This document shows, one piece after another, positions 36,767 to 45,707 of a DNA stretch of 64,000 nucleotides. Under the pieces are notes generated by a model that was not told where the DNA came from, did not search any database, and saw only the letters and a program-made list of their open reading frames with translations. Each line of letters starts with the position of its first letter. Positions within the stretch are counted from its first letter, which is position 1. Source of the DNA: JAJTDS01 sp964202895. Lineage in GTDB: Bacteria; Pseudomonadota; Alphaproteobacteria; Rickettsiales; UBA1997. Position numbers and translations under genes: made by a program. The stretch is taken from contig CAXNJM010000001.1 of the NCBI GenBank assembly GCA_964202895.1, positions 806,001 to 870,000 on the forward strand. Reading direction: 5' to 3'.

Positions 36767-37123
36767 ATGAGTCGTGTCAAAAGAGGTGTTACTAGAAAAG
36801 CTCGTCATAAAAAAATTCTAAAACTAGCTAAAGGTTATCGCGGTAGAGCAAAAAACTGCTTCCGTATTGCAATTGAAAAGGTTGAAAAAGCTTTATCTTA
36901 TGCCTATCGAGACAGAAGGGTTAAAAAAAGAGATTTCCGTGCCCTATGGATTCAAAGAATCAATGCAGCAGTAAGAGAATATGGTCTTGTTTATTCAAAA
37001 TTTATGAATGCTCTTAAAATTGCTAATATTGATGTCGATAGAAAAATGCTTGCAGATCTAGCGGTTAAGGAACCAGAAACATTTGCAAAAATCGTTGCTC
37101 AGGCTAAAAAAGCTATTGAATAA
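36767..37123 (+). CDS. rplT: 50S ribosomal protein L20
   Basis: L20 binds 23S rRNA early in 50S assembly and is often a translational autoregulator of this operon. The 118-residue length is standard. Motifs are MSRVKRGVTRKARHKKILKLAKGYRGRAKN and RDRRVKKRDFRALWIQRINAAVREYGLVYS. A strong AAGGAG ribosome-binding site stands 7 nt before the ATG, one of the clearest in the window. Confidence 0.98.
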   Translation: MSRVKRGVTRKARHKKILKLAKGYRGRAKNCFRIAIEKVEKALSYAYRDRRVKKRDFRALWIQRINAAVREYGLVYSKFMNALKIANIDVDRKMLADLAVKEPETFAKIVAQAKKAIE

Positions 37124-37164
37124 ATTACTAAATTAAAATTTCAATTTAGGTTTAATAATAAATA

Positions 37165-37219
37165 TATAATATTAGTTAAAATGCTAACTTATTTTGGTAG
37201 TATCTTAACCAATATTATA
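37165..37219. repeat. 15-bp inverted repeat with one mismatch after rplT
   Basis: TATAATATTAGTTAA (37165-37179) and TTAACCAATATTATA (37205-37219) pair with a single A-C mismatch around a 25-nt loop. It lies 41 nt past rplT. There is no T-run after the 3' arm, so a role as terminator is uncertain. Confidence 0.5.
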
Positions 37220-37281
37220 AGCTGGATAATGCTGAATATAAATATATTATCAAAGATAAAGATTAATAAACTAATTTAGCA

Positions 37282-37755
37282 ATGAAACTATATCAAATTT
37301 TGGTAAAATACAATAAAGATAAAAAAATTATCGATTTTTTGTTGATCAAAAAAGGCTATTCAATTACTGCCTTGCTATTTGGTGTTTTCTGGTTTTTATA
37401 TCAAACAATGTGGTTTCAAACCCTTGCACTGCTTATTTTTCACCTAATATTACTCAAAATAGAAAATAATAATATCACATTATTCTATTCAATAGCCGTT
37501 TCTTTTATAATTTTTTATTATGCAAATGATTGGCTTATCGCCGATTTAATTGAAAATAAAAAATATGAAGAAAAATCAATTATCTGCGCTAACAGCAAAA
37601 AAGATGCTGAAATTAATATGATTGAATTGCTTATTAAGAATCATCCCGAACAAACTGATGAAATATTAAATATTTCCATAGGGCTTAATCAAGCAAATAT
37701 CACTCAAAAAATTTATAATAAAATCAATAATTTTTATTATAAAAATAAAAAATGA
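37282..37755 (+). CDS. DUF2628-like small membrane protein
   Basis: A 157-residue protein with a hydrophobic centre (about residues 28-90, three segments: TALLFGVFWFLYQTMWF, TLALLIFHLILL, LFYSIAVSFIIFYYANDWL) and a polar Lys-rich C-terminal half. The FGVFWFLYQTMW pattern matches the DUF2628 family, often encoded next to hisH in alphaproteobacteria. Its TGA stop overlaps the hisH start (ATGA), so translation of the pair is coupled. Function unknown. Confidence 0.75.
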   Translation: MKLYQILVKYNKDKKIIDFLLIKKGYSITALLFGVFWFLYQTMWFQTLALLIFHLILLKIENNNITLFYSIAVSFIIFYYANDWLIADLIENKKYEEKSIICANSKKDAEINMIELLIKNHPEQTDEILNISIGLNQANITQKIYNKINNFYYKNKK

Positions 37756-38414
37756 AAGTTGCTCTCATCGACTACGAAGCAGGAAACATCGCCTCTGTTT
37801 TTAATGCCGTCAGTGCGGTTAAAAAATCCAATCATGAAATAATTATTTCTAAAAACAAAACAGACTTAAAAACCGCAGATTCAATCATATTGCCTGGGGT
37901 TGGCTCTTTTGGCACATGCATTAACAATCTTAAAGAATCTGGAATATTCACAGAATTAGAAGAGCAAGTAATTAATCAAAAAAAACCATTTTTTGGTATT
38001 TGTGTAGGAATGCAAATATTAGCATCAATCGGTTATGAAGACGGCATAAACCAAGGTTTTAACTGGTTTAATGGAGAAATTAGAAAAATTAACGACACCA
38101 ACCTAAAAATAAAAACTCCTCAAATGGGTTGGAACAATGTTTGCATTAAAGAAAATAATCATCCATTATTAGCAAACATTAATGATGAAGAGCATTTTTA
38201 CTTTGCTAATTCTTATCATTTTATTGGCGAAGAAAATGCCGTGTTAGGATATTGTGAATACGGGGTAAAAATCGCATCAATTATTGCAAAAAACAATATC
38301 TTTGCCACTCAATTTCACCCTGAAAAAAGTGGAATTGCGGGCTTGAAAATTATTGAGAATTTTTTAAATTGGGATTTTTCGCAAAATAAATTAACTCACA
38401 ACTATTTAAAATAA
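37752..38414 (+). CDS. hisH: Imidazole glycerol phosphate synthase glutaminase HisH
   Basis: HisH releases ammonia from glutamine for HisF in step five of histidine synthesis. The 220-residue class I glutaminase begins VALIDYEAGNIASVFNAV, and has LPGVGSF, the nucleophile Cys in FFGICVGMQILA (about residue 83), and the His/Glu pair in FATQFHPEKSG (about 186-193). HisF and HisA are not in the window; hisE is 15 kb away, so the his genes are dispersed. Confidence 0.96.
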   Translation: MKVALIDYEAGNIASVFNAVSAVKKSNHEIIISKNKTDLKTADSIILPGVGSFGTCINNLKESGIFTELEEQVINQKKPFFGICVGMQILASIGYEDGINQGFNWFNGEIRKINDTNLKIKTPQMGWNNVCIKENNHPLLANINDEEHFYFANSYHFIGEENAVLGYCEYGVKIASIIAKNNIFATQFHPEKSGIAGLKIIENFLNWDFSQNKLTHNYLK

Positions 38415-38450
38415 ATTTTTATAACTACTTAATTCAACGAATCATTAAAA

Positions 38451-39467
38451 ATGAACAATATTTTTGATAACCTAAAAACTCTTCTACAAAGCCCAAATAT
38501 CGCCTCAAAAAACTGGATATATCAACAATATGATTCTCAAGTTATGAATGACACTATTCAAACCGGAGGAGATGCCTCTATTGTCAGAATTCACAACAGC
38601 AAAAAGGCAATAGTTGCAACTACTGATTGCACTCCTAGATATGTTGAAGCGGATGCATTTGAAGGAGCTAAACAAGCAGTTGCAGAAACTTACCGCAATA
38701 TATCAGCAGTCGGGGGAAAGCCCCTTGCAATTACAAATTGCCTCAACTTTGGCAATCCACAAAAACCAGAAATTATGGGGCAAATAGTGCAATCAATCAA
38801 AGGCATAAATCAAGCCTGTCTAGAGCTTGATTATCCTGTAGTTTCGGGCAATGTTTCTCTTTATAACGAAACTGATGGCAAAGCAATAAAACCGACTCCT
38901 GCAATTGGAGGTGTTGGCCTTATAAATGATATAAAATATCGTGCAGAGGCAAAATTTCACAATCAAAATGAAGTAATTATTCTAATTGGCGAAACTAATG
39001 GACATCTAGAATGTTCGTTATTCAATATAGAAATTTTAGCTATCAAAACCCTTGAAAACCCTCCATTTACCAATCTATCAACAGAAAAAAGAAACGGTGA
39101 ATTTATCAGAGAATTAATATCAAATTCAATAATTTCAAATTGTCATGATATTTCTGACGGCGGTTTGTTGGTAGCACTTTTTGAAATGTCGACATCAAAA
39201 ATTGGTTGCGAATTAGATTTTTCAAACATTGAGCTTTATAAAAATAATAAAAATGCCTTTTTATTTGGCGAAGATCAATCAAGATACATAATAACCACTA
39301 AAACTGAAAATTTAGATAAAATTATAAAAACCGCCAGTGAAAAAGGAATAGCAATATCAATTATTGGAAAAACAATTGCAGAAAATATAATCATTGAAAA
39401 TAACAAAATCGCCGTTAGAGAATTGATTCACATTAATGAAGAATTATTTCCTCGTAAATTTTCGTAA
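38451..39467 (+). CDS. purL: C-terminal half of PurL (FGAM synthase)
   Basis: A 338-residue protein matching only the second half of the small bacterial PurL (usually about 730 residues), which makes formylglycinamidine ribonucleotide. It begins at the family's central segment IYQQYDSQVMNDTIQ and continues through TTDCTPRYVEADAFEGAKQAVAETYRNI, ITNCLNFGNPQKPEIMGQI, VVSGNVSLYNETDGKAI and CHDISDGGLLVAL to the C-terminus. There is a proper ATG and no trace of the N-terminal half upstream. Either the enzyme is split, with the N-terminal half elsewhere, or this is a remnant. Confidence 0.85.
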   Translation: MNNIFDNLKTLLQSPNIASKNWIYQQYDSQVMNDTIQTGGDASIVRIHNSKKAIVATTDCTPRYVEADAFEGAKQAVAETYRNISAVGGKPLAITNCLNFGNPQKPEIMGQIVQSIKGINQACLELDYPVVSGNVSLYNETDGKAIKPTPAIGGVGLINDIKYRAEAKFHNQNEVIILIGETNGHLECSLFNIEILAIKTLENPPFTNLSTEKRNGEFIRELISNSIISNCHDISDGGLLVALFEMSTSKIGCELDFSNIELYKNNKNAFLFGEDQSRYIITTKTENLDKIIKTASEKGIAISIIGKTIAENIIIENNKIAVRELIHINEELFPRKFS

Positions 39468-39553
39468 GTAAACCATAAACAATCTATTATTTTGAGACAT
39501 TTTTGTATTTATTATTTATTAACAATATCAACTAGCTAACTCTAGTTAAATTC

Positions 39554-41758
39554 ATGAAAGATAAAACATTTAAATATATCGCATTTGCCTTAAAAATTGC
39601 TGAAAAGCTTTTAGGATCAAAATTCTCAATCAGTGGTGCAGAAAACATCCCCAAAAAGCCTGTGTTATTTGTATGCAATCATTTTACTAGGTCAGAAACT
39701 TTTTTTGTTCCCTATTTAATTCATAAATATACCCAAAGACAAGTTAGATGCCTTGCAGATTCAGGGCTTTTTAACGGTAATCTAGGAAAATTTCTTAATT
39801 CGGTGGGAAGCATTTCCACCAAAGATAAAAACCGTGACGAGATAATTCTTGGCGATCTAATCAGCGGAAGTTTTGATTGGTTGATTTATCCAGAAGGCGG
39901 AATGATAAAAAGCAAAGAAATAAAAATGAATGGATTTGGAGCCTTATCAAAAGCAATACCATCTTTTACTAGCTACACCCCCTACCGCACAGGAACTATT
40001 CGCACTGGCTCTGCTGTTTTAGCTTTAAAATCACAACTTTATCGCGATGATTTAATTGAACTAAAGAACAAAAACAAACTAGATTTAATTGCAAATCTTG
40101 CTAAAAATTTAAAAATTAATGTCGAGCAAGATCTATCAGACCTTATCACCATGATTGTCCCTCTTACAATTAGTTATTATCCGATTAGACCTGGAACCAA
40201 TAAAATAAAAGGTCTAATCAATAGGTTAGCCAAAAAGATGCCACCTAATATTGCCGAAGAATTGGAAGTAGAAACAAATCTATTAATTAATTCAGAGATA
40301 AACCTTTACTTTGGCAAGCCAGTTAATCTAAGCGATTACGTTAAATCTGTAAAATCACTTATTTATCAAATTCCTATCATTAAAAATGATACTAAAAGCA
40401 ATTTTGTTATCAAATATTTTAAACACCGACTCATCAACCAATTAATGTTATCAATATATCAAAATTTACAAATTAATTTTGATCATCTATTTTCTGCGGT
40501 TTTATATCATAGCAACAAAGAAAGGCTAGAAATAAATAATATTAAAAAAATTATTTATTTATCAGCAATAGCAATTAAAAAAAGTCAGAAATATCAAATT
40601 CACCCCTCAATCTCAAGTAATTCTATTTATAAATTATTCAGCGATGAACATTTTCAATGTTTTGACGATGTTTTTGAATTGGCAAAATCTCAAGATATTG
40701 TGAGAATGATTGATGATTATCATTTTATTGTGAATAAAGAAAAATTATCTCAAAAAACTATATTTGATGAAATAAGAATCGGCAATACTCTGCAGGTTAT
40801 TTTGAATGAATTTTTATTACTTGATTTTGCCAATGTGATTATCAAAAAATTATTAAATTTATCAGATTTTGAACTCAGAGAAAGAGTCTCTCAAGATATA
40901 TACAGCAAGGATCTAGAAAAATTTAATGAGGACTATGAAAAATATTTTGATGAAAAGTTTTCTAAAAATAAAGATATAGGTTCGCCACAATTAATTAATT
41001 CCTGCTTAAACTCATTAAAAACCAAATCTATTGGCATTTTATTGTGTCACGGCTATAAATCAGCAAGCAAAGAAATGTCTGAATTGGCAAAATTTTTGAG
41101 TGGATTTGGTTTTAAAATATATGTGGCTAGATTAGACGGACACGGAACCGCCCCACATCAAATGCAAGATACCGCATGGCAAGATTGGTATAATTCACTA
41201 CAAAAAGGATATTGTGCACTCAATAGTAGTTGTTCAAAAATTATTCTTATTGGCTTTTCAACAGGAGGATTGTTATCTTTACTAATGTCAGCAAACAAAA
41301 AACCTCTTAATAAATTAGCGGGAATAATAGCAATAAACTCCGCCTTACAATTGAAAGATCTTAAAGCTAAATTTGTATCTGGAATCAATCTTTGGAACGA
41401 ATTATTAGAGAAGTTAAAAATTGATTCTGGTAAATTATTGTTTGTTGACGATGTTCCTGAAAACCCTCACATTAACTATAGTCGTAATTATTTAAAAGGA
41501 GTTGTAGAATTAGAAAAGCTAATGTCTGAATGCTCAAAAAACCTTTATAAAATTACCATTCCAACCCTTATTATTCAAGGAGATAATGACCCTATTGTCA
41601 ATCCAATTAGCGGTAAAATAATTTATGATAATATTGGTAGTAAGAATAAAGTTTTATTTGAACCAAATTTTGATAAACATGTTATTGTTCTAGGAAATAA
41701 CAAAGAAGAGGTTTTTGAAAAAATCAGATATTTTTTAGTTAAAGAAAAATTTTTGTAA
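39554..41758 (+). CDS. Fusion of PlsC-like acyltransferase and alpha/beta hydrolase
   Basis: A 734-residue two-domain lipid enzyme. The N-terminal part (about residues 20-220) is an acyltransferase-like domain, with VCNHFTRSE in place of the usual NHxxxxD and YPEGG in place of FPEGT. A helical middle region of about 250 residues has no recognised domain. The C-terminal part (about 488-734) is a monoglyceride-lipase-like alpha/beta hydrolase with LCHGYKS, GHG, nucleophile Ser in GFSTGG (about 567-572), Asp in IQGDNDP, and His in DKHV. The combination suggests acyl transfer or remodelling of a lipid at the membrane. The H-x4-E change makes the acyltransferase activity uncertain. Confidence 0.82.
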   Translation: MKDKTFKYIAFALKIAEKLLGSKFSISGAENIPKKPVLFVCNHFTRSETFFVPYLIHKYTQRQVRCLADSGLFNGNLGKFLNSVGSISTKDKNRDEIILGDLISGSFDWLIYPEGGMIKSKEIKMNGFGALSKAIPSFTSYTPYRTGTIRTGSAVLALKSQLYRDDLIELKNKNKLDLIANLAKNLKINVEQDLSDLITMIVPLTISYYPIRPGTNKIKGLINRLAKKMPPNIAEELEVETNLLINSEINLYFGKPVNLSDYVKSVKSLIYQIPIIKNDTKSNFVIKYFKHRLINQLMLSIYQNLQINFDHLFSAVLYHSNKERLEINNIKKIIYLSAIAIKKSQKYQIHPSISSNSIYKLFSDEHFQCFDDVFELAKSQDIVRMIDDYHFIVNKEKLSQKTIFDEIRIGNTLQVILNEFLLLDFANVIIKKLLNLSDFELRERVSQDIYSKDLEKFNEDYEKYFDEKFSKNKDIGSPQLINSCLNSLKTKSIGILLCHGYKSASKEMSELAKFLSGFGFKIYVARLDGHGTAPHQMQDTAWQDWYNSLQKGYCALNSSCSKIILIGFSTGGLLSLLMSANKKPLNKLAGIIAINSALQLKDLKAKFVSGINLWNELLEKLKIDSGKLLFVDDVPENPHINYSRNYLKGVVELEKLMSECSKNLYKITIPTLIIQGDNDPIVNPISGKIIYDNIGSKNKVLFEPNFDKHVIVLGNNKEEVFEKIRYFLVKEKFL

Positions 41759-42060
41759 AAATTAAATCAAGTTTTGATTTTACTTTTTAAATTTAATAAT
41801 TAAAAATATATATTTTTTACTGTCTAAACATTGTAAATGTTGAATCTTTGCTTTTTTAAATTACTTATTAATAATTTGCTAGATTTAAACTTTTTAATAT
41901 TTTTAAAATAAAATAGATCCACTCCACAAATCTACAAATATCTTATAATTAGAAATAATAGGAGTCATTATTTTAAATAATCAGTAACACATTTATCCGC
42001 AAAATTATTGTCGGTTATTTATTAATCATTAAAATTGAAAAACACATTAAAATTTAATTA
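41759..42060. other. Gene-free AT-rich gap before virB10
   Basis: About 300 bp without an ORF. A short hairpin AAATCA/TGATTT followed by T-rich sequence near 41763-41785 may end the fusion gene's transcript. No convincing promoter was seen. Confidence 0.5.
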
Positions 42061-43422
42061 ATGATAAAAAATATCTTTAAAAAAACAAACCAATCTAGCG
42101 AAGAACAATCGGAATATCTTGAAGAACGAGATAATGCTGAAGTAAAAAGCGAGGGACCTTCAATAGGTCTCAGCAAACAAAATAAGTTTGCTTTAATCTT
42201 TTTAGTCTCTATTCTTTCAACGATTGTTATTTATATCTTCTTTTTTAATTCTTCCGATTCTAATAATCAAAAAGCAACCGAACCAGTTCCAAATTTTGCA
42301 GAAAAACCTCCTCAATCAGATAAAGAAATAGATATTCCTAAAATAATACCCAAGAAAGCTAACGACGAAGATTCGGTTGATGTCGTGGCAACGGAAAAAC
42401 TAACAACCCCCGAAACTCCATCTCTACCAGACTTGCCTCAAGAATATCAAAAAGATCAATCTCTTTTAACTGCAGAAGAAAAGCCAAATGAAAATGAAAA
42501 AAATATAGCAGAAACCAAAAAGCTGGTTGAGGAGCTAAAAAATGAGAAAATCGAAGAGAAAAAGGTCGAAGAAAAGAAAGTAGAAGAAGATGAATTCGCT
42601 GGAAAAAAATATCAAGATGTAAACCCAAAATATTCGCCGATAGTTGTATTTTCTGGTGGGAGTGGTGGTCCTAGTAATAGCATTGGTTACGATAAAAATA
42701 TTATCGATTTAAAAAAAGATCCAATGAAAAATCTTGAAAAAACAAAACCAACCGTTAAAGCAACATTAGTAGAAGATAGAAAACATGCAATCATTCAAGG
42801 TAAAATGCTTAGTGCAGTTCTAGAAACTGCAATTAACAGCGAAATACCCGGTTCAGTGAGAGGAATTGTCAGCAGAGATGTATATGGAGAATCTGGCTCA
42901 GAGGTTTTAATTACAAAGGGCTCAAGATTATTTGGTTCCTATTCTAGTAAAATAACAAGAGGTCAGGCAAGAATTGATATATCTTGGAATCGTCTTATCA
43001 GAACCGATGGCGTTGATTTATCAATATCTTTTAATGCATCAGACCAATTTGGCAGAGCAGGAATAGCCGGAGAAGTTGATAATCGCTACGGCAATGCAAT
43101 AGTCAATTCTTTATTAACCAGCACTTTTGTAGCAGTAGGTGCAGCAACTATGCAAAAATTTTTAGCCCCCAACCAAGATACAAATAATCAAGTTCAAACT
43201 ATTGGTCCGATTCAGGGAACTCTTACCACCTCTACAACCGCATCAAATCAAGCAATATACGACACTAGTAAAGCGGTGGTTGATACGGCAAGAAAAATTG
43301 TAACTGATACTCTTGATACACAACCTGTAATTAGAGTGCCTCAAGGCACAAAAGTAACTGTAATAGTTAATGCAGATATGAAACTGCCTCCTTTAAAAAA
43401 ATCTCAAACTTCTCGTAAATAA
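42061..43422 (+). CDS. virB10: Type IV secretion protein VirB10 (TrbI family)
   Basis: VirB10 spans the periplasm and links the inner-membrane ATPases to the outer-membrane core of the secretion channel. The 453-residue protein has a short cytoplasmic N-terminus, one transmembrane helix (about residues 43-62, LIFLVSILSTIVIYIFFF), and a long Glu/Lys/Pro-rich periplasmic linker to about 190. The C-terminal VirB10 beta-barrel domain (about 240-445) has VLETAINSEIPGSVRGIVSRDVYGESGSEVLITKGSRLFGSY and DISWNRLIRTDGV. No virB8, virB9, virB11 or virD4 is adjacent. Confidence 0.93.
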   Translation: MIKNIFKKTNQSSEEQSEYLEERDNAEVKSEGPSIGLSKQNKFALIFLVSILSTIVIYIFFFNSSDSNNQKATEPVPNFAEKPPQSDKEIDIPKIIPKKANDEDSVDVVATEKLTTPETPSLPDLPQEYQKDQSLLTAEEKPNENEKNIAETKKLVEELKNEKIEEKKVEEKKVEEDEFAGKKYQDVNPKYSPIVVFSGGSGGPSNSIGYDKNIIDLKKDPMKNLEKTKPTVKATLVEDRKHAIIQGKMLSAVLETAINSEIPGSVRGIVSRDVYGESGSEVLITKGSRLFGSYSSKITRGQARIDISWNRLIRTDGVDLSISFNASDQFGRAGIAGEVDNRYGNAIVNSLLTSTFVAVGAATMQKFLAPNQDTNNQVQTIGPIQGTLTTSTTASNQAIYDTSKAVVDTARKIVTDTLDTQPVIRVPQGTKVTVIVNADMKLPPLKKSQTSRK

Positions 43423-43425
43423 ATT

Positions 43426-44259
43426 GTGAACAAAAGAATAATAAATTTACATTTAATTTCAGATTCAACAGGCGAAACTTTAAGCTCTGTATCAAGAGCA
43501 GTAATGTCGCAATTTGAAGATATTGAAGCTAATGAATTTATTTGGCCCTTAACTCGTACAAAATCACAAATTGAAAAGGCTAAGGAATCAATTAAATTAA
43601 ATCCCGGTATAGTTATGTACACTATTCTAGAAGATAAATTAATTGAAGATCTTCGCTCTTATTGCAATGAAATGAAAATTCCCTGTATTTCAGTATTATC
43701 TCGAATAATTAGCGAATTCTCTAATTATCTTGGTTCCAATATTAGCAATTCTATTGGTAGGCAACATATCTTAGATGCAGAATATTTTTCAAAGGTTGAG
43801 GCAATAAATTACACCATAACTCATGATGATGGGCAATCACATTGGGATCTTTACGATGCAGATATAGTAATTATTGGTGTATCAAGAACCTCAAAATCTC
43901 CTACCAGTGTTTATTTATCTTTTCGAGGATATAAAACCGCAAATGTGCCTTTTGTTTCAATGTTAACAGTCCCATCATCATTATCTGAATTAAAAAAACC
44001 ACTAATAGTTGGCTTAACCATTCATCCTGAAAAATTGATGAAGATTCGCGAAACAAGATTAAATCATCTCGGTCAAGATTTGCCAATAATTTATACTGAT
44101 ATTGATGCGATTAAATATGAAATTGCTGAATCTAGAAAGTTATATGCAAAATTACAATGTCCGATAATTGATGTCACTCAAAGATCTGTTGAAGAAACCG
44201 CAGCCAGAATAATTCAATTATTGCAGGAACATAAAAAATTAAATAATAATTTAAAATAA
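43426..44259 (+). CDS. PPDK/PEP-synthase regulatory kinase-phosphotransferase (DUF299)
   Basis: A bifunctional regulator that phosphorylates and dephosphorylates pyruvate phosphate dikinase or PEP synthase with ADP and phosphate. The 277-residue protein begins LHLISDSTGETLSSVSRAV and has the P-loop GVSRTSKSPTSVYLSFRGYKTANVPFV (about residues 152-178), both hallmarks. The start is GTG, 3 nt after virB10. The short gaps to virB10 and to the response-regulator gene suggest cotranscription. Neither PPDK nor PEP synthase is in the window. Confidence 0.92.
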   Translation: MNKRIINLHLISDSTGETLSSVSRAVMSQFEDIEANEFIWPLTRTKSQIEKAKESIKLNPGIVMYTILEDKLIEDLRSYCNEMKIPCISVLSRIISEFSNYLGSNISNSIGRQHILDAEYFSKVEAINYTITHDDGQSHWDLYDADIVIIGVSRTSKSPTSVYLSFRGYKTANVPFVSMLTVPSSLSELKKPLIVGLTIHPEKLMKIRETRLNHLGQDLPIIYTDIDAIKYEIAESRKLYAKLQCPIIDVTQRSVEETAARIIQLLQEHKKLNNNLK

Positions 44260-44265
44260 TCGAAA

Positions 44266-45702
44266 ATGAATAAAAGAAGAGTTCTTATTGTTGATGATGA
44301 ACCTACCCAATGTAAAGTTATCGCTAGGTTAATAGAGAAAATGGATCTCAACTATATGATAATAGATCGCGGTATGGAAGTAATAGATTTCTTTGTTAAT
44401 AAGAAAATTATCAACGACCTATCTTGCCACGATTTTGACATTATGTTGCTTGATATTTCAATGCCAGATATAGATGGCTTATCTGTATTAAGACAAATCA
44501 ATCAATCAATCGGAGATATTCAAGTTATAATGTTGACCGCCAGCGAAGATGTAAGCTATGCAGTTACCGCAATTAACCTTGGTGCTGTTGATTATGTAAC
44601 TAAAAATGATCCAGAAATAAGCACTAGAATCAACACCTCGGTCCTTAATGCAATTGAAAAAGGAAACCTTAAATATCAAATATCAAATTTATCAAGAAGA
44701 AATAAAAATCAAGTTTCTTTTTCTGATATTATTGCTGAAAGCGAGGCAATGATAAATTGTATCAAATTAGCCAAAAAGGTTGTAAACTCAACTATTCCTG
44801 TTTTGATAGAAGGCCCCAGTGGATCAGGGAAAAAATTACTCGCATCAGCAATACACGGGTCTGGATCTAGATCTGGAAAACCCTTTATAATTGTAGAATG
44901 TAATTTATTGCGACACTCAACTGCAGAAGAAGAAATTTTTGGTTGTGAAAAAATAGTAGGAGATAAATTAATCAAAACTATGGGAAAAATTCGCGAAGCA
45001 TCAAACGGCACAATATTTTTTAGCAAAATAGACTCCTTGAAACTTGATTTACAAATAAAAATTTTAAGATTTCTTCAAGAAGGGGATTTTCAATCAGCAG
45101 GCTCAAAACAATTTACTCAAGTGAATGTTAGAACTATATTTTCAACCCGCAAAAATATGTCCTCACTTTCCGATTATCGCAAATTTCGTGAAGATCTTCG
45201 TTTTCGCATTTCTGCATTTCAAATTAATGTCCCATCTCTAAAAGAAAGAGGAAATAGCGAAATAAAGTTACTAATTGAGAATTTTTACCGTAATTTTAGC
45301 ATTAATGAAAATAAGAAAATTCGCGAAATAAGCGATGTTGCCATGGAGGCACTGATAAATCACGAATGGGAAGATAATGTTCGTCAGCTAAAAAATCAAA
45401 TTTTTAGAGCCATATTAATTTGCGACGAAGAAACCCTTGAACTAAAGCATTTTCCGCAAATAGTCAACAAGAAAGAAAGTAATGCCACTCGCTCTAAGTC
45501 AAAAATCAAAAAAAGAATCAATATTAACAGTGAATTAATTGATATTTTCGATGATGATGGTAGATGCAAATCTATGGAAGAAATTGAAGAAGAAATTATC
45601 AAAAGAATGGTAGACATTTATAAAGGAAATTTAAGTGAAATTTCTAAACAACTTAGAATTGGAAGATCGACCATTTACAGAAAATTAAAAATTATTGAAT
45701 AA
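44266..45702 (+). CDS. NtrC/NtrX-like response regulator with degenerate AAA+ domain
   Basis: A 478-residue regulator with a receiver domain (about residues 4-125, phosphoacceptor Asp in MLLDISMPDIDG), a sigma54-activator AAA+ domain (about 150-385) and a Fis-type helix-turn-helix (about 440-478, GNLSEISKQLRIGRSTIYRKL). Walker A reads GPSGSGKK. The GAFTGA loop that contacts sigma54 is absent; the region reads EIFGCEKIVGDKLIKTMG. Walker B is FFSKI instead of FLDEI, so ATP hydrolysis is unlikely. It probably acts without sigma54, perhaps as a repressor or a sigma70-dependent regulator. No histidine kinase is adjacent. Confidence 0.9.
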   Translation: MNKRRVLIVDDEPTQCKVIARLIEKMDLNYMIIDRGMEVIDFFVNKKIINDLSCHDFDIMLLDISMPDIDGLSVLRQINQSIGDIQVIMLTASEDVSYAVTAINLGAVDYVTKNDPEISTRINTSVLNAIEKGNLKYQISNLSRRNKNQVSFSDIIAESEAMINCIKLAKKVVNSTIPVLIEGPSGSGKKLLASAIHGSGSRSGKPFIIVECNLLRHSTAEEEIFGCEKIVGDKLIKTMGKIREASNGTIFFSKIDSLKLDLQIKILRFLQEGDFQSAGSKQFTQVNVRTIFSTRKNMSSLSDYRKFREDLRFRISAFQINVPSLKERGNSEIKLLIENFYRNFSINENKKIREISDVAMEALINHEWEDNVRQLKNQIFRAILICDEETLELKHFPQIVNKKESNATRSKSKIKKRININSELIDIFDDDGRCKSMEEIEEEIIKRMVDIYKGNLSEISKQLRIGRSTIYRKLKIIE

Positions 45703-45707
45703 TAAAA

